Part shown: piece by piece, positions 56,844 to 64,000 of the stretch
How the letters are laid out: every line of letters begins with the position of its first letter
How positions within the stretch are numbered: position 1 is the first letter of the stretch
From: Mesobacillus persicus
Lineage (GTDB): Bacteria; Bacillota; Bacilli; Bacillales; Cytobacillaceae
Direction of reading: 5' to 3'
Length of the DNA stretch: 64,000 nucleotides
NCBI RefSeq assembly: GCF_900109925.1
Contig: NZ_FOBW01000001.1
Span: forward strand, 124,001-188,000
Program-made: the position numbers and the translations under genes
The notes under the pieces: generated by a model
The model's database searches: none
What the model was told of the DNA's origin: nothing
What the model saw: only the letters and a program-made list of their open reading frames with translations

Positions 56844-57149
56844 ATGAAGGTGTTCATTTTATCGTTATTGACCATTCTTTTAGGTGTATTAATTTATCTC
56901 CATGTCACATTAAACACCGCAAAGACGGTTTCAACGCAACTAGAAAAGGAGTATGTCACTTATAAATATACGATTACAAAAGTTGATGAATCTGGATATC
57001 ACGGGGAAGCCGATCATGGGCAGAGCATCTACATAAAAAAAGAGAATGTAAATGTCCGTGAGCCACTTGAAGAAAACGACCGAATTATCGTTTATTTTGA
57101 TAAGGAAGAACGAAAAGATGGCTTAGTAAAGATAGAGTTGGAAGAGTAG
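56844..57149 (+). CDS. Small exported or anchored hypothetical protein
   Basis: A 101-aa protein with an N-terminal hydrophobic segment (about residues 3-21) that could be a signal anchor. A small beta-rich domain follows (YKYTITKVDESGYHGEADHGQSIYI, NDRIIVYFDKEE), resembling an OB-like or DUF3221-like fold, and the tail is acidic. It has no lipobox Cys. The start ATG 56844 follows GGGGGAAC; a TTG precedes it in frame. The family is not recognised. Confidence 0.6.
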   Translation: MKVFILSLLTILLGVLIYLHVTLNTAKTVSTQLEKEYVTYKYTITKVDESGYHGEADHGQSIYIKKENVNVREPLEENDRIIVYFDKEERKDGLVKIELEE

Positions 57150-57202
57150 GATTAAAGATAGCTAGAGGTATTTGTTAATCATGTAGCTCTAAAAACGAAT
57201 AA

Positions 57203-57237
57203 AAAAACACGAATTCATTAACGGATTCGTGTTTTTT
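57203..57237. terminator. Bidirectional terminator between small protein and GH18 gene
   Basis: AAAACACGAAT(T)C / G(G)ATTCGTGTTTT form a 13-bp stem (one mismatch), with A and T runs for both directions; the two genes converge here. Confidence 0.85.
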
Positions 57238-57243
57238 CATTGT

Positions 57244-58404
57244 TTAGTTTCGTGTATATAATTTTCGATTGCTGACCGCTTGTTCTTGTAACTTGGCAGA
57301 AATAGATGCGGTCAAACTGTGGGGGCCAAATGCATCATGACCGGCCTCCCAAATCATCATGCCACCGAAACCATGTTCTAAGGCTAAGGCTGTTTTCCGT
57401 TCCATCGTTTTGGTTCCATTGAAATGATAGGTTGTCCCATTTAAATTTATTTTGTCCTGGTCTGGACTTTTTGAACTGTGTTTGATAATCGTTGCATAAG
57501 ATACTTGTTTTACATTAGGATCTTCAGGCTGAGCATAAAATGGGACTCCTAAGACGAGCTTTTCTTTATCTAGTTGATGGGTTTCAAATAAGTCTGTCCA
57601 ATAGCTTACGATATTCTCAATGAAGGAATATGGTGCTAGGTTCGCGGCATTGTAGCCTCCATCCCATTGTCCATCATAGGCCATGATATTCACGTAATCC
57701 ACGTATTGAAACATGGTTGGTTCATAAACAACAGATGTAATCTCTGTTCCGGCAACACTATGCACTTTAGCATTTACGGCAATGGTGAGTTCTTTCCCAT
57801 TGGGTTTAAGTTGGTCACTTAACATTTGGATAAAAGTTGTAAGATTTTTTGCATCTTCTTTCGAACGTGGGTGTTCGAAGTCGATATCAATTCCATCTAG
57901 ATTCTCGCGCTCTACGATATTAATAAGCTCATTCACTAGTTTCGTCCGCGATGAAGAGGATGCTAGTGCTGTTTTAAAATATTCATAGGATTCTCCACCT
58001 GAAATGTGGTACCAACCTCCAACTGCTAAAAGGACCTTCTTATCTTGTTTATGAGCAATTTTCACGGTTTCTTGTAGGTTTTTTAATGCGGTGTCCCCAT
58101 TTAGTAAAAGGTCGCCATCTTTTGTTGGATGACCAAATGAAAAAACAACATGAGTTAAATGGGTCATATCTAATTGACCTGAATCACGAAAATCTTGGAC
58201 ATAACCTATAAGAACCTTTGATTGTGATTCTGGAAAGTTTGGTGTTTGTTTAGGATTTGGGTTTTTCCCTGATAAAGGAGTTTCTATTATAGTAGCTTGT
58301 GCCACCTTTTCATCCGATTGTTGCTTCGAAAAAAGTACTCCAGAAAGAAATCCTCCACCAAAAAGGAAGACGGCTACAAGAGCAAAAAGAAGTTTTACCT
58401 TCAT
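57244..58404 (-). CDS. Membrane-anchored GH18 glycoside hydrolase
   Basis: A 386-aa GH18 barrel. An N-terminal hydrophobic segment (about 5-25, LFALVAVFLFGGGFLSGVLF) acts as signal or anchor. A Pro/Asn linker follows, then the catalytic domain from about 63. The complete active-site motif DGIDIDFEHP is present, as are LLAVGGWY and the late MIWEAGHDAFG. It probably cleaves chitin-like or peptidoglycan glycans outside the membrane. It lacks LysM modules, unlike the other GH18 protein in this window. ATG has AGGAGGTATAAG upstream. Confidence 0.88.
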   Translation of the reverse strand: MKVKLLFALVAVFLFGGGFLSGVLFSKQQSDEKVAQATIIETPLSGKNPNPKQTPNFPESQSKVLIGYVQDFRDSGQLDMTHLTHVVFSFGHPTKDGDLLLNGDTALKNLQETVKIAHKQDKKVLLAVGGWYHISGGESYEYFKTALASSSSRTKLVNELINIVERENLDGIDIDFEHPRSKEDAKNLTTFIQMLSDQLKPNGKELTIAVNAKVHSVAGTEITSVVYEPTMFQYVDYVNIMAYDGQWDGGYNAANLAPYSFIENIVSYWTDLFETHQLDKEKLVLGVPFYAQPEDPNVKQVSYATIIKHSSKSPDQDKINLNGTTYHFNGTKTMERKTALALEHGFGGMMIWEAGHDAFGPHSLTASISAKLQEQAVSNRKLYTRN

Positions 58405-58480
58405 ATACTTATACCTCCTTTATACATGCTTAAAGATTGTACCAAAAAAACTACCACATATGGGATGGTAAGAAATAACA

Positions 58481-58493
58481 GGTGTCAGGCACC
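58481..58493. repeat. GGTGTCAGGCACC short motif
   Basis: GGTG-TCAGG-CACC, flanked by a wider inverted repeat GGATGGT / ACCATCC (58464-58470/58490-58496). The 13-base core looks like a short motif that recurs between genes of Bacillaceae, by memory only. It lies between the divergent GH18 and RpiR genes. Confidence 0.35.
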
Positions 58494-58643
58494 ATCCAGT
58501 TTATTGGAAACTATCGCGGTATGAATGTATAAATATCATAAAAAATGATTTATTATGCAAATTTATCTTGCCAAGGAAGGATTTCATGCTTTATATTAGA
58601 AAAAGAAGTTTTTCCTTCATCATTTCTTGAAAGGAGATGGCAA

Positions 58644-59498
58644 ATGGTTGAGAAACAATTGAATGAACTTATTAAAGAAAGTTTTCCATCTTTGTCTCCT
58701 GGACAGAAGAAAGTAGCTGAATTTATAAAAAGTCATATGGATGAAGGGGCACTACATACGGCTTATCAGATTGGAAAACGAGCTGGTGTGAGTGAAACGA
58801 CAGTTATTCGGTTGGCTTATACACTTGGATTTACAGGCTTTTCAGACTTGCAGGAAAAGATTCGTAAAGATTGGTTAGAGGATAAACATTCTTATACAAA
58901 GGAAGTTTCAGCTACAGCTGAAACTTCAGACGAAAACCAACTTTTTGAGAGAGTGATTGAACATGAGAAGAGCATTTTACAGCAATTGCTCCAACAAATT
59001 AGGCCTGAGGAATTAAGCAAAACTATTGATTGCATTATTCGGGCTGACCGAGTGTATATTGGTGGATTTGGCAGTTCATATGCTGCGGCTTACTGGTTGT
59101 TTTATTCTTTAAGGCAATTCAGGGAAAATATCTATCTTTCTAGTCCAAACGGGTTTATGCCGGAAGAGGTAAGTGAACTATCCGAGCATTCGATTATGAT
59201 GGTCTTTGCCTTTCCAAGATATCGAAAAGAAACTCTTAAGCTTGTAAACTTAGCAAAAAAACAAAAGGCGACTGTAGTGGCCATTACAAATAGACAATTA
59301 TCTCCCGTGGGGCAATTAGCCGATATCACGTTAACAACAGAGGAGCATATTGAATCTAGTCATAATTCAATCGCCTCAGTAATCAGTCTCCTCGAGGTAC
59401 TAATGGCTGGAATCCAAAAAGAAGATAAAGACAGAATTAGCAGAAGGCAGCAGAAGTTAGAACAACTATATGCCGACCAAGGCTTATTCATTGAATAA
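58644..59498 (+). CDS. MurR/RpiR-family transcriptional regulator
   Basis: A 284-aa regulator. The N-terminal HTH_6 domain (about 1-77; TAYQIGKRAGVSETTVIRLAYTLGFTGFSDLQ) is followed by a SIS domain (about 125-260; VYIGGFGSSYAAAYWL), which usually binds a phosphorylated sugar. The start is ATG 58644 after AAAGGAG; the frame is open further upstream but without a ribosome site. It heads a tightly packed operon for a permease and amino-acid N-acyl enzymes, so the true ligand may not be a sugar phosphate. Confidence 0.88.
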   Translation: MVEKQLNELIKESFPSLSPGQKKVAEFIKSHMDEGALHTAYQIGKRAGVSETTVIRLAYTLGFTGFSDLQEKIRKDWLEDKHSYTKEVSATAETSDENQLFERVIEHEKSILQQLLQQIRPEELSKTIDCIIRADRVYIGGFGSSYAAAYWLFYSLRQFRENIYLSSPNGFMPEEVSELSEHSIMMVFAFPRYRKETLKLVNLAKKQKATVVAITNRQLSPVGQLADITLTTEEHIESSHNSIASVISLLEVLMAGIQKEDKDRISRRQQKLEQLYADQGLFIE

Positions 59499-59523
59499 TA
59501 AAATATACTAGAGGTGTTAGTTC

Positions 59524-60906
59524 ATGAGCAGTTTTGCAAAAGTAAAAGTAGAGAAGAAAATCCAGGAGAGTGTTTCCGTTAGTGATTATTTAAAATTTAT
59601 TATTCCTTCGTTAATAGGAATCTTATTATTTATTACCCCAATTAAAACCGAAGATGGGATTACGATTCCTGTAGCGTTTTTATCTAATCAAATCAACGCA
59701 GCAATTGGGGATTATATTCCTGCAATGGTAGTAGGTATTATGGCGATATCGGTGCTAGGCTCTGTTATTGCCGCTCTATTTAAACCGAGTTTTATCACTC
59801 AAAATAAAACAATGAATACATTATTTAATGTAAGTAAGTTCTGGGTAATTGCACGTTTACTAGGTACTATTTTTGCATTTATTACGTTATTCCAAATGGG
59901 TCCTGAAATGATCCATTCTGAAAATACTGGTAGCCTATTACTCTATGATTTGATCCCAATTTTATTTACAACGTTTTTATTAGCAGGAATACTATTACCA
60001 CTTCTTTTAAACTTTGGATTGCTTGAATTTATTGGCGCTCTATTAATGAAAGTAATGAGACCTGTGTTTACATTGCCTGGGCGTTCTTCACTAGACTGCT
60101 TAGCTTCATGGGTTGGTGACGGAACCATTGGGGTACTGTTAACAGCTAAACAATATGAAGAAGGATATTATACGAAGCGAGAAGCTGCCGTTATCGCAAC
60201 AACTTTCTCGGTTGTTTCGATAACGTTCTCGATTGTCATTCTTCAATATTTAAAATTAGAAGCCTATTTTGTTCCTTATTATTTAACGATTATTTTTGCT
60301 GGACTTGTTGCTGCAGTTATCATGCCAAGAATTGCGCCACTCTCGAAAAAGGGTGATGTAGCCTATGAAAAAACAGAATTAAAGGTAGAGGAAACAATCC
60401 CCGCAGGAGTTTCCCAGCTTCAATGGGGACTTAATAAAGCAGTAGACAAGGCGAAGAAAAATGACCGTCTTTCGAATGTTTTTAAAGAAGGTTTACAAAA
60501 TGTAATGGATATGTGGTTAGGAGTTCTACCTATCGTTATGGCGATTGGTACAGTGGCATTAGTAATCGCCGAATTCACACCGTTCTTTACCATCCTCGGA
60601 AAACCTTTTGAACCAATTCTAACGCTGATGCAAGTTCCGGAAGCTGCTGAAGCTGCCCAAACGATGGTGATTGGTTTTGCTGATATGTTGTTACCAGCGA
60701 TTATTGGTTCAGGAATTGAAAGTGAGTTAACGAGATTTGTCATTGCATGTGTATCTGTTACACAGCTTGTGTACTTATCTGAAATGGGTGGTTTACTGCT
60801 AGGCTCTAAGCTGCCAGTAAGTTTTAAAGACTTAGTACTAATTTTTATCCTGCGTACAGTGATTACTTTACCTATTGTTGTTACGATAGCTCACCTTATA
60901 TTTTAA
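59524..60906 (+). CDS. YjiH-family membrane permease
   Basis: A 460-aa membrane protein with about ten hydrophobic helices and a cytosolic loop near 285-325. It matches the YjiH family, which carries nucleoside-recognition (Gate) domains. SLDCLASWVGDGTIGVLLTAKQYEEGYYTKREA and the C-terminal ESELTRFVIACVSVTQLVYLSEMG are the conserved segments. The substrate is unproven; its place between the regulator and an amidohydrolase suggests uptake of an amino acid or an N-acyl derivative. It lies 25 bases after the regulator. Confidence 0.82.
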   Translation: MSSFAKVKVEKKIQESVSVSDYLKFIIPSLIGILLFITPIKTEDGITIPVAFLSNQINAAIGDYIPAMVVGIMAISVLGSVIAALFKPSFITQNKTMNTLFNVSKFWVIARLLGTIFAFITLFQMGPEMIHSENTGSLLLYDLIPILFTTFLLAGILLPLLLNFGLLEFIGALLMKVMRPVFTLPGRSSLDCLASWVGDGTIGVLLTAKQYEEGYYTKREAAVIATTFSVVSITFSIVILQYLKLEAYFVPYYLTIIFAGLVAAVIMPRIAPLSKKGDVAYEKTELKVEETIPAGVSQLQWGLNKAVDKAKKNDRLSNVFKEGLQNVMDMWLGVLPIVMAIGTVALVIAEFTPFFTILGKPFEPILTLMQVPEAAEAAQTMVIGFADMLLPAIIGSGIESELTRFVIACVSVTQLVYLSEMGGLLLGSKLPVSFKDLVLIFILRTVITLPIVVTIAHLIF

Positions 60907-60934
60907 GACCTAAAAAACGGGAGGAGGAATTCGA

Positions 60935-62068
60935 ATGGATCCAATTAAGTTTATTGAGGACAAACGCCAAGAAGTTTTAAAAATCTATCAAGAGTTGCAT
61001 GCTCTTGCTGAACCGAGTTGGAAAGAAGAGAAAACCTCCCGTTATCTCTTTGAAAAACTCATTGATTCAGGGATGAAAGTAAAAACATTTCCAGGTCATT
61101 ATGGCATTATCGCAGAAATAGCAGGGGAGCGACCTGAAGTGATCGCTCTCCGTGCCGATATGGATGCCCTCATACAGGAGGTAAACGGCCAAGTTCAGGC
61201 AAATCACTCTTGTGGTCATGATGCACATAGTACAATGGTGTTGATGACGGCCCTAGCTTTAAGTAAAACGAAGCCTAAACACACGATAAGGTTTCTTTTT
61301 CAGCCAGCAGAAGAAGTAGCTGGGGGCGCATTAAAAATGATGGAAGATGGAGCCCTCACCAACGTGAATTTTCTAGGAGGGGTTCATCTCCGCCCCTCCT
61401 TCGAAATCCCGTACGGGAAAGCGGCACCGATTATTTTACACGGTTCAACAACGACGCTCAAAGGAGTCATTCATGGAGTACAGGCCCATGCGGCAAGACC
61501 TGAAGAGGGGAATAATCCAATTGAAGCCGCATCGTTATTGATTCAGGCCATCAAACAGATACGATTATCAAATGTAGGTCGTTATTCTATTAAAATAACA
61601 GAGCTGCATGGGGGCACAGTCTCCAATGCGATCCCAGAAACAGCGCGGTTCACCTTTGACCTTCGTTCAGAGACAAATGAAGGAATGAAGGCCTTAATTG
61701 CTAAAACAGATCATATCGTTCGGCAGATTGCCCAATTAACAGAAACTAAAATTGATTTTAGCTTAGATGATGAGTTTTCACCAGCGGCCGTCGAACATCC
61801 GCAGGCGGTAGAATCTGCTGAATGCGCAATCTCAGCAATCCTTGGTAAAGAAAATGTCGTTCCTATATGTGTGTCACCGGGAGCAGAGGACTTTCACTTT
61901 TATACATTAAAGAACCCAAGTCTCTCAGCAACGATGATTGGCTTAGGCTGTGGTTTAGCACCTGGTTTGCATCACCCTAATATGAGCTTTGATCTGGAAG
62001 CATTGATATATGGGACAAAAATCCTAACAAAAATGATGTTGGAAGCCGACCAGCGAAACTGGGTGTAA
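60935..62068 (+). CDS. M20-family amidohydrolase, probable N-succinyl-L-amino acid desuccinylase
   Basis: A 377-aa metallopeptidase-fold amidohydrolase of the AmhX/aminoacylase type. Dinuclear metal motifs are visible: RADMDAL, SCGHDAHSTM, the catalytic Glu in QPAEE and a late LHHP His. The dimerisation domain starts near 175. Alone it would be called an N-acyl-amino acid hydrolase. With the GNAT and racemase genes next to it, removal of succinate from N-succinyl-L-amino acids is the best fit. ATG follows GGGAGGAGG. Confidence 0.85.
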   Translation: MDPIKFIEDKRQEVLKIYQELHALAEPSWKEEKTSRYLFEKLIDSGMKVKTFPGHYGIIAEIAGERPEVIALRADMDALIQEVNGQVQANHSCGHDAHSTMVLMTALALSKTKPKHTIRFLFQPAEEVAGGALKMMEDGALTNVNFLGGVHLRPSFEIPYGKAAPIILHGSTTTLKGVIHGVQAHAARPEEGNNPIEAASLLIQAIKQIRLSNVGRYSIKITELHGGTVSNAIPETARFTFDLRSETNEGMKALIAKTDHIVRQIAQLTETKIDFSLDDEFSPAAVEHPQAVESAECAISAILGKENVVPICVSPGAEDFHFYTLKNPSLSATMIGLGCGLAPGLHHPNMSFDLEALIYGTKILTKMMLEADQRNWV

Positions 62069-62092
62069 TCTTAGCGGAATGGAGGACTAAAT

Positions 62093-62902
62093 ATGAAACA
62101 ACAGGTGAATTCAACTATTGAAATCCGAAACCTGCAGACCGTAAAGGAACTAGAAGAAGTCCGTAAGTTAGAAGCAAATGTTTGGAGTTTCGAAGATTCG
62201 GTACCAGTGAACCAAACCATTACGGTTGTTAAAAATGGTGGATTCATTTTGGGTGCCTTTTTACATAACGAATTAGTTGGTTTTCAGTATAGTTTTCCAG
62301 GGTATGACGGAAACAAAATCTATCTATGTTCTCATTCACTAGGTATTCACCCTAAATACAGGAAATTAGGGATTGGTGAGAAGTTAAAGTGGGCTCAGAG
62401 AGAATTAGCTTTAGAGAAAGGCTATGATCTCATCACTTGGACTTATGACCCACTTGAAACAGTTAACGGAAATCTGAATTTACATAAACTAGGAGCGGTT
62501 TGTTCGACCTATCTCGTTGATGCGTATGGGGAAATGGACGATGGGTTAAATTCTGGCCTTCCGACAGATCGATTCTTAGTGGAATGGCGGACGAAGGACG
62601 AGCCGCAAACGCCTAGGTTGAATGTGAATGACCGTACGCATGTGATGGAGTCAATCACTCATGGTAGCTTCTTACACCCAGGAGATATAGATCTCTCCTC
62701 GGACAATCAAATTTTATTTGTTCCTGTCCCAGGAAACTTTCAAGAGATGAAAAAACATGATTTTTCGCTAGCATTAGCTTGGAGAGAGGCTACCCGGATG
62801 ATTTTTACTCATTATTTAGACCATGGTTGGTTTGTGACGAATTTGGTGAAAGATGAAAACAATCCGACTCAGTACTTGTATCAATTGGAAAAGAGGTTTT
62901 AG
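62093..62902 (+). CDS. GNAT acetyltransferase of the COG3375 group, probable D-amino acid N-succinyltransferase
   Basis: A 269-aa two-part protein. The N-terminal half is a GNAT domain with the acyl-CoA loop [17 protein letters not shown] (near 85-100) and an LGIH strand. The C-terminal half is unique to this group. Homologues sit beside enolase-superfamily racemases in Geobacillus, where they transfer succinyl from succinyl-CoA to D-amino acids. The racemase gene starts two bases after its stop here. Activity is inferred from context. Confidence 0.82.
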   Translation: MKQQVNSTIEIRNLQTVKELEEVRKLEANVWSFEDSVPVNQTITVVKNGGFILGAFLHNELVGFQYSFPGYDGNKIYLCSHSLGIHPKYRKLGIGEKLKWAQRELALEKGYDLITWTYDPLETVNGNLNLHKLGAVCSTYLVDAYGEMDDGLNSGLPTDRFLVEWRTKDEPQTPRLNVNDRTHVMESITHGSFLHPGDIDLSSDNQILFVPVPGNFQEMKKHDFSLALAWREATRMIFTHYLDHGWFVTNLVKDENNPTQYLYQLEKRF

Positions 62903-62904
62903 AG

Positions 62905-64000
62905 GTGGAACTGAAATCAATCACTTTAAGGCATATTAAAATGGACTTGCTGTATCCATTTACGACAAGCGTAGGTACTGAGTATGATAAGGATATTATT
63001 TTAGTAGAAGCGCTTGATAAAAATGGTTTATCAGGCTGGGGAGAATCGGTCTCAATTGTTCAGCCCATGTATAACGAAGAAACGGTTCATACCAATTGGC
63101 ATATCATGAATGATTTTTTAATTCCCTTACTAGTAAATGAGCCGATTATTCACCCTGATGAAGTGATTAAGCGATTTGAATTCGTTCGTGGCAATTTTAA
63201 TGCGAAAGCCGCAATTGAAGGAGCAGTTTGGGATTTATTTGCGAAACAACAGAATCTACCCTTAGCTAAGGCCTTGGGTGGTGTAAAGGATAAAATTGAA
63301 GTCGGCGTTAGTGTCGGAATTCAAGAATCGGAATCTAAATTGCTTCAGCAAATTGAAGGGTATCTGCGGGAAGGTTATAAGAGAATCAAGGTGAAAATCA
63401 AACCGGAGTGGGATATCAAAATCCTTAGGAGCATCCGAAAGCAATTTCCAGATATTCAGCTAATGGCAGACGCGAACTGTGCTTATACTCTAGATGATCT
63501 TGATCATCTCCGTCATCTAGATGAATTCAATTTAACCATGATTGAGCAGCCGTTGGCACATGACGATATTATTGACCATGCCAAGCTACAGGCAAAACTT
63601 GTAACACCGATTTGCCTTGATGAAAGCATCCATAGTGCCGAAGATGCCCGAAAGGCGATTGAATTAGGAAGCTGTAAAATCATCAATCTTAAAATCGGCC
63701 GGGTGGGCGGTTTAACAGAATCAAAGAAAATTCACGATATTTGTGAAAAACACAATATTCCGCTTTGGTGTGGCGGCATGCTTGAAGCTGGAATTGGAAG
63801 AGCCCATAATATTGCGATTACTTCTTTGGCTAACTTTACGTTCCCAGGTGATACGGCACCTTCTTCTCACTATTGGAAACGAGACATCATTGAACCAGAA
63901 GTTGAAATGAAGGACGGGTATATCGTGATTCCGGATAAACCAGGGATCGGCTATGAACCGAATTTACAGGTGATTGATGAGTTAACAATTAACCAGAAAA
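62905..64000 (+). CDS. N-succinylamino acid racemase / o-succinylbenzoate synthase family (partial, open at right edge)
   Basis: Starts with GTG 62905, eight bases after AAGAGG. It is open for 365 codons to the window edge, nearly full length for the family (about 370 aa). It has the enolase-superfamily muconate-lactonizing fold. The general acid/base pair is K164 (in IKVKIK) and K263 (LKIGRVGG); the metal ligands are D189 (MADAN), E214 (IEQPLA) and D239 (CLDES). This numbering agrees closely with the characterised Amycolatopsis enzyme. With the GNAT and M20 genes it should racemise N-succinyl-amino acids. No menaquinone genes adjoin it, which argues against a dedicated MenC. Confidence 0.9.
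   Translation, partial: MELKSITLRHIKMDLLYPFTTSVGTEYDKDIILVEALDKNGLSGWGESVSIVQPMYNEETVHTNWHIMNDFLIPLLVNEPIIHPDEVIKRFEFVRGNFNAKAAIEGAVWDLFAKQQNLPLAKALGGVKDKIEVGVSVGIQESESKLLQQIEGYLREGYKRIKVKIKPEWDIKILRSIRKQFPDIQLMADANCAYTLDDLDHLRHLDEFNLTMIEQPLAHDDIIDHAKLQAKLVTPICLDESIHSAEDARKAIELGSCKIINLKIGRVGGLTESKKIHDICEKHNIPLWCGGMLEAGIGRAHNIAITSLANFTFPGDTAPSSHYWKRDIIEPEVEMKDGYIVIPDKPGIGYEPNLQVIDELTINQK

Overview
The window is chromosomal DNA from a low-GC Gram-positive, endospore-forming member of the Bacillaceae (Bacillus sensu lato). The evidence is the gene families (qoxABCD quinol oxidase, HutP antiterminator, CcpN, a SleL/YaaH-type LysM-GH18 protein), strong AGGAGG ribosome binding sites, TTG/GTG starts, sigma-A promoters, intrinsic terminators, and S-box, RFN and T-box leaders. 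Two copies of dispersed, palindromic intergenic element types common in Bacillaceae are present. No rRNA, tRNA, phage, IS element or CRISPR array was seen. The species cannot be named from this window.

Layout. 1-3150: end of an unknown gene, a small acidic protein, then deoR-nupC (deoxynucleoside control and uptake). 3161-11203, minus strand: S-box-controlled methionine operon metI-metC-yitJ-metH, with a dispersed repeat in its leader. 11419-16760: a small membrane protein, qoxABCD on the minus strand with a perfect Fnr/CRP-type palindrome upstream, a Tim44-like membrane protein and a DUF2653 protein. 16838-20808: a Suv3-like RNA helicase and a spore-type LysM-GH18 hydrolase. 20888-24717: FMN riboswitch and ribD-ribE-ribBA-ribH. 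24830-29959: exoA, then ccpN-yqfL-ppdK (regulator, PPDK-modifying enzyme, PPDK). 30149-35613: guaC, an AarF/UbiB-type kinase, an EamA half-transporter with glutaminase, a DUF2294 protein and a HesB-like protein. 35754-39364: DEAD-box helicase with a long basic tail coupled to an unrecognised 201-aa protein, a hotdog thioesterase and an SDR dehydrogenase.

39734-44985 is a histidine-degradation operon hutP-hutH-hutU-hutI with a HutP-responsive terminator; hutG and hutM are not present here. Its promoter spacer is a perfect palindrome. 45066-48881: proline T-box leader, proB-proA, then a branched-chain aminotransferase. 48961-57149 is a mixed accessory-looking stretch: small unknown protein, CapV-like patatin lipase, AAC(3)-family acetyltransferase, Fe-alcohol dehydrogenase with methylmalonate-semialdehyde dehydrogenase, an amidinotransferase-fold hydrolase, two SAM methyltransferases and a small secreted or anchored protein. 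57244-58404 is a minus-strand GH18 protein.

58644 to the right edge is a compact operon: RpiR-type regulator, YjiH permease, M20 amidohydrolase, COG3375 GNAT acetyltransferase and an enolase-superfamily N-succinylamino acid racemase whose C-terminus runs off the window. This fits the published route that converts D-amino acids irreversibly to L-amino acids via N-succinylation, with an added transporter and regulator. No wholly new multi-gene system could be demonstrated. The items most worth follow-up are the palindromic hut promoter, the Fnr-type site before qox, the Suv3-like helicase, the orphan CapV-like patatin and the RpiR/YjiH-linked D-amino acid operon.
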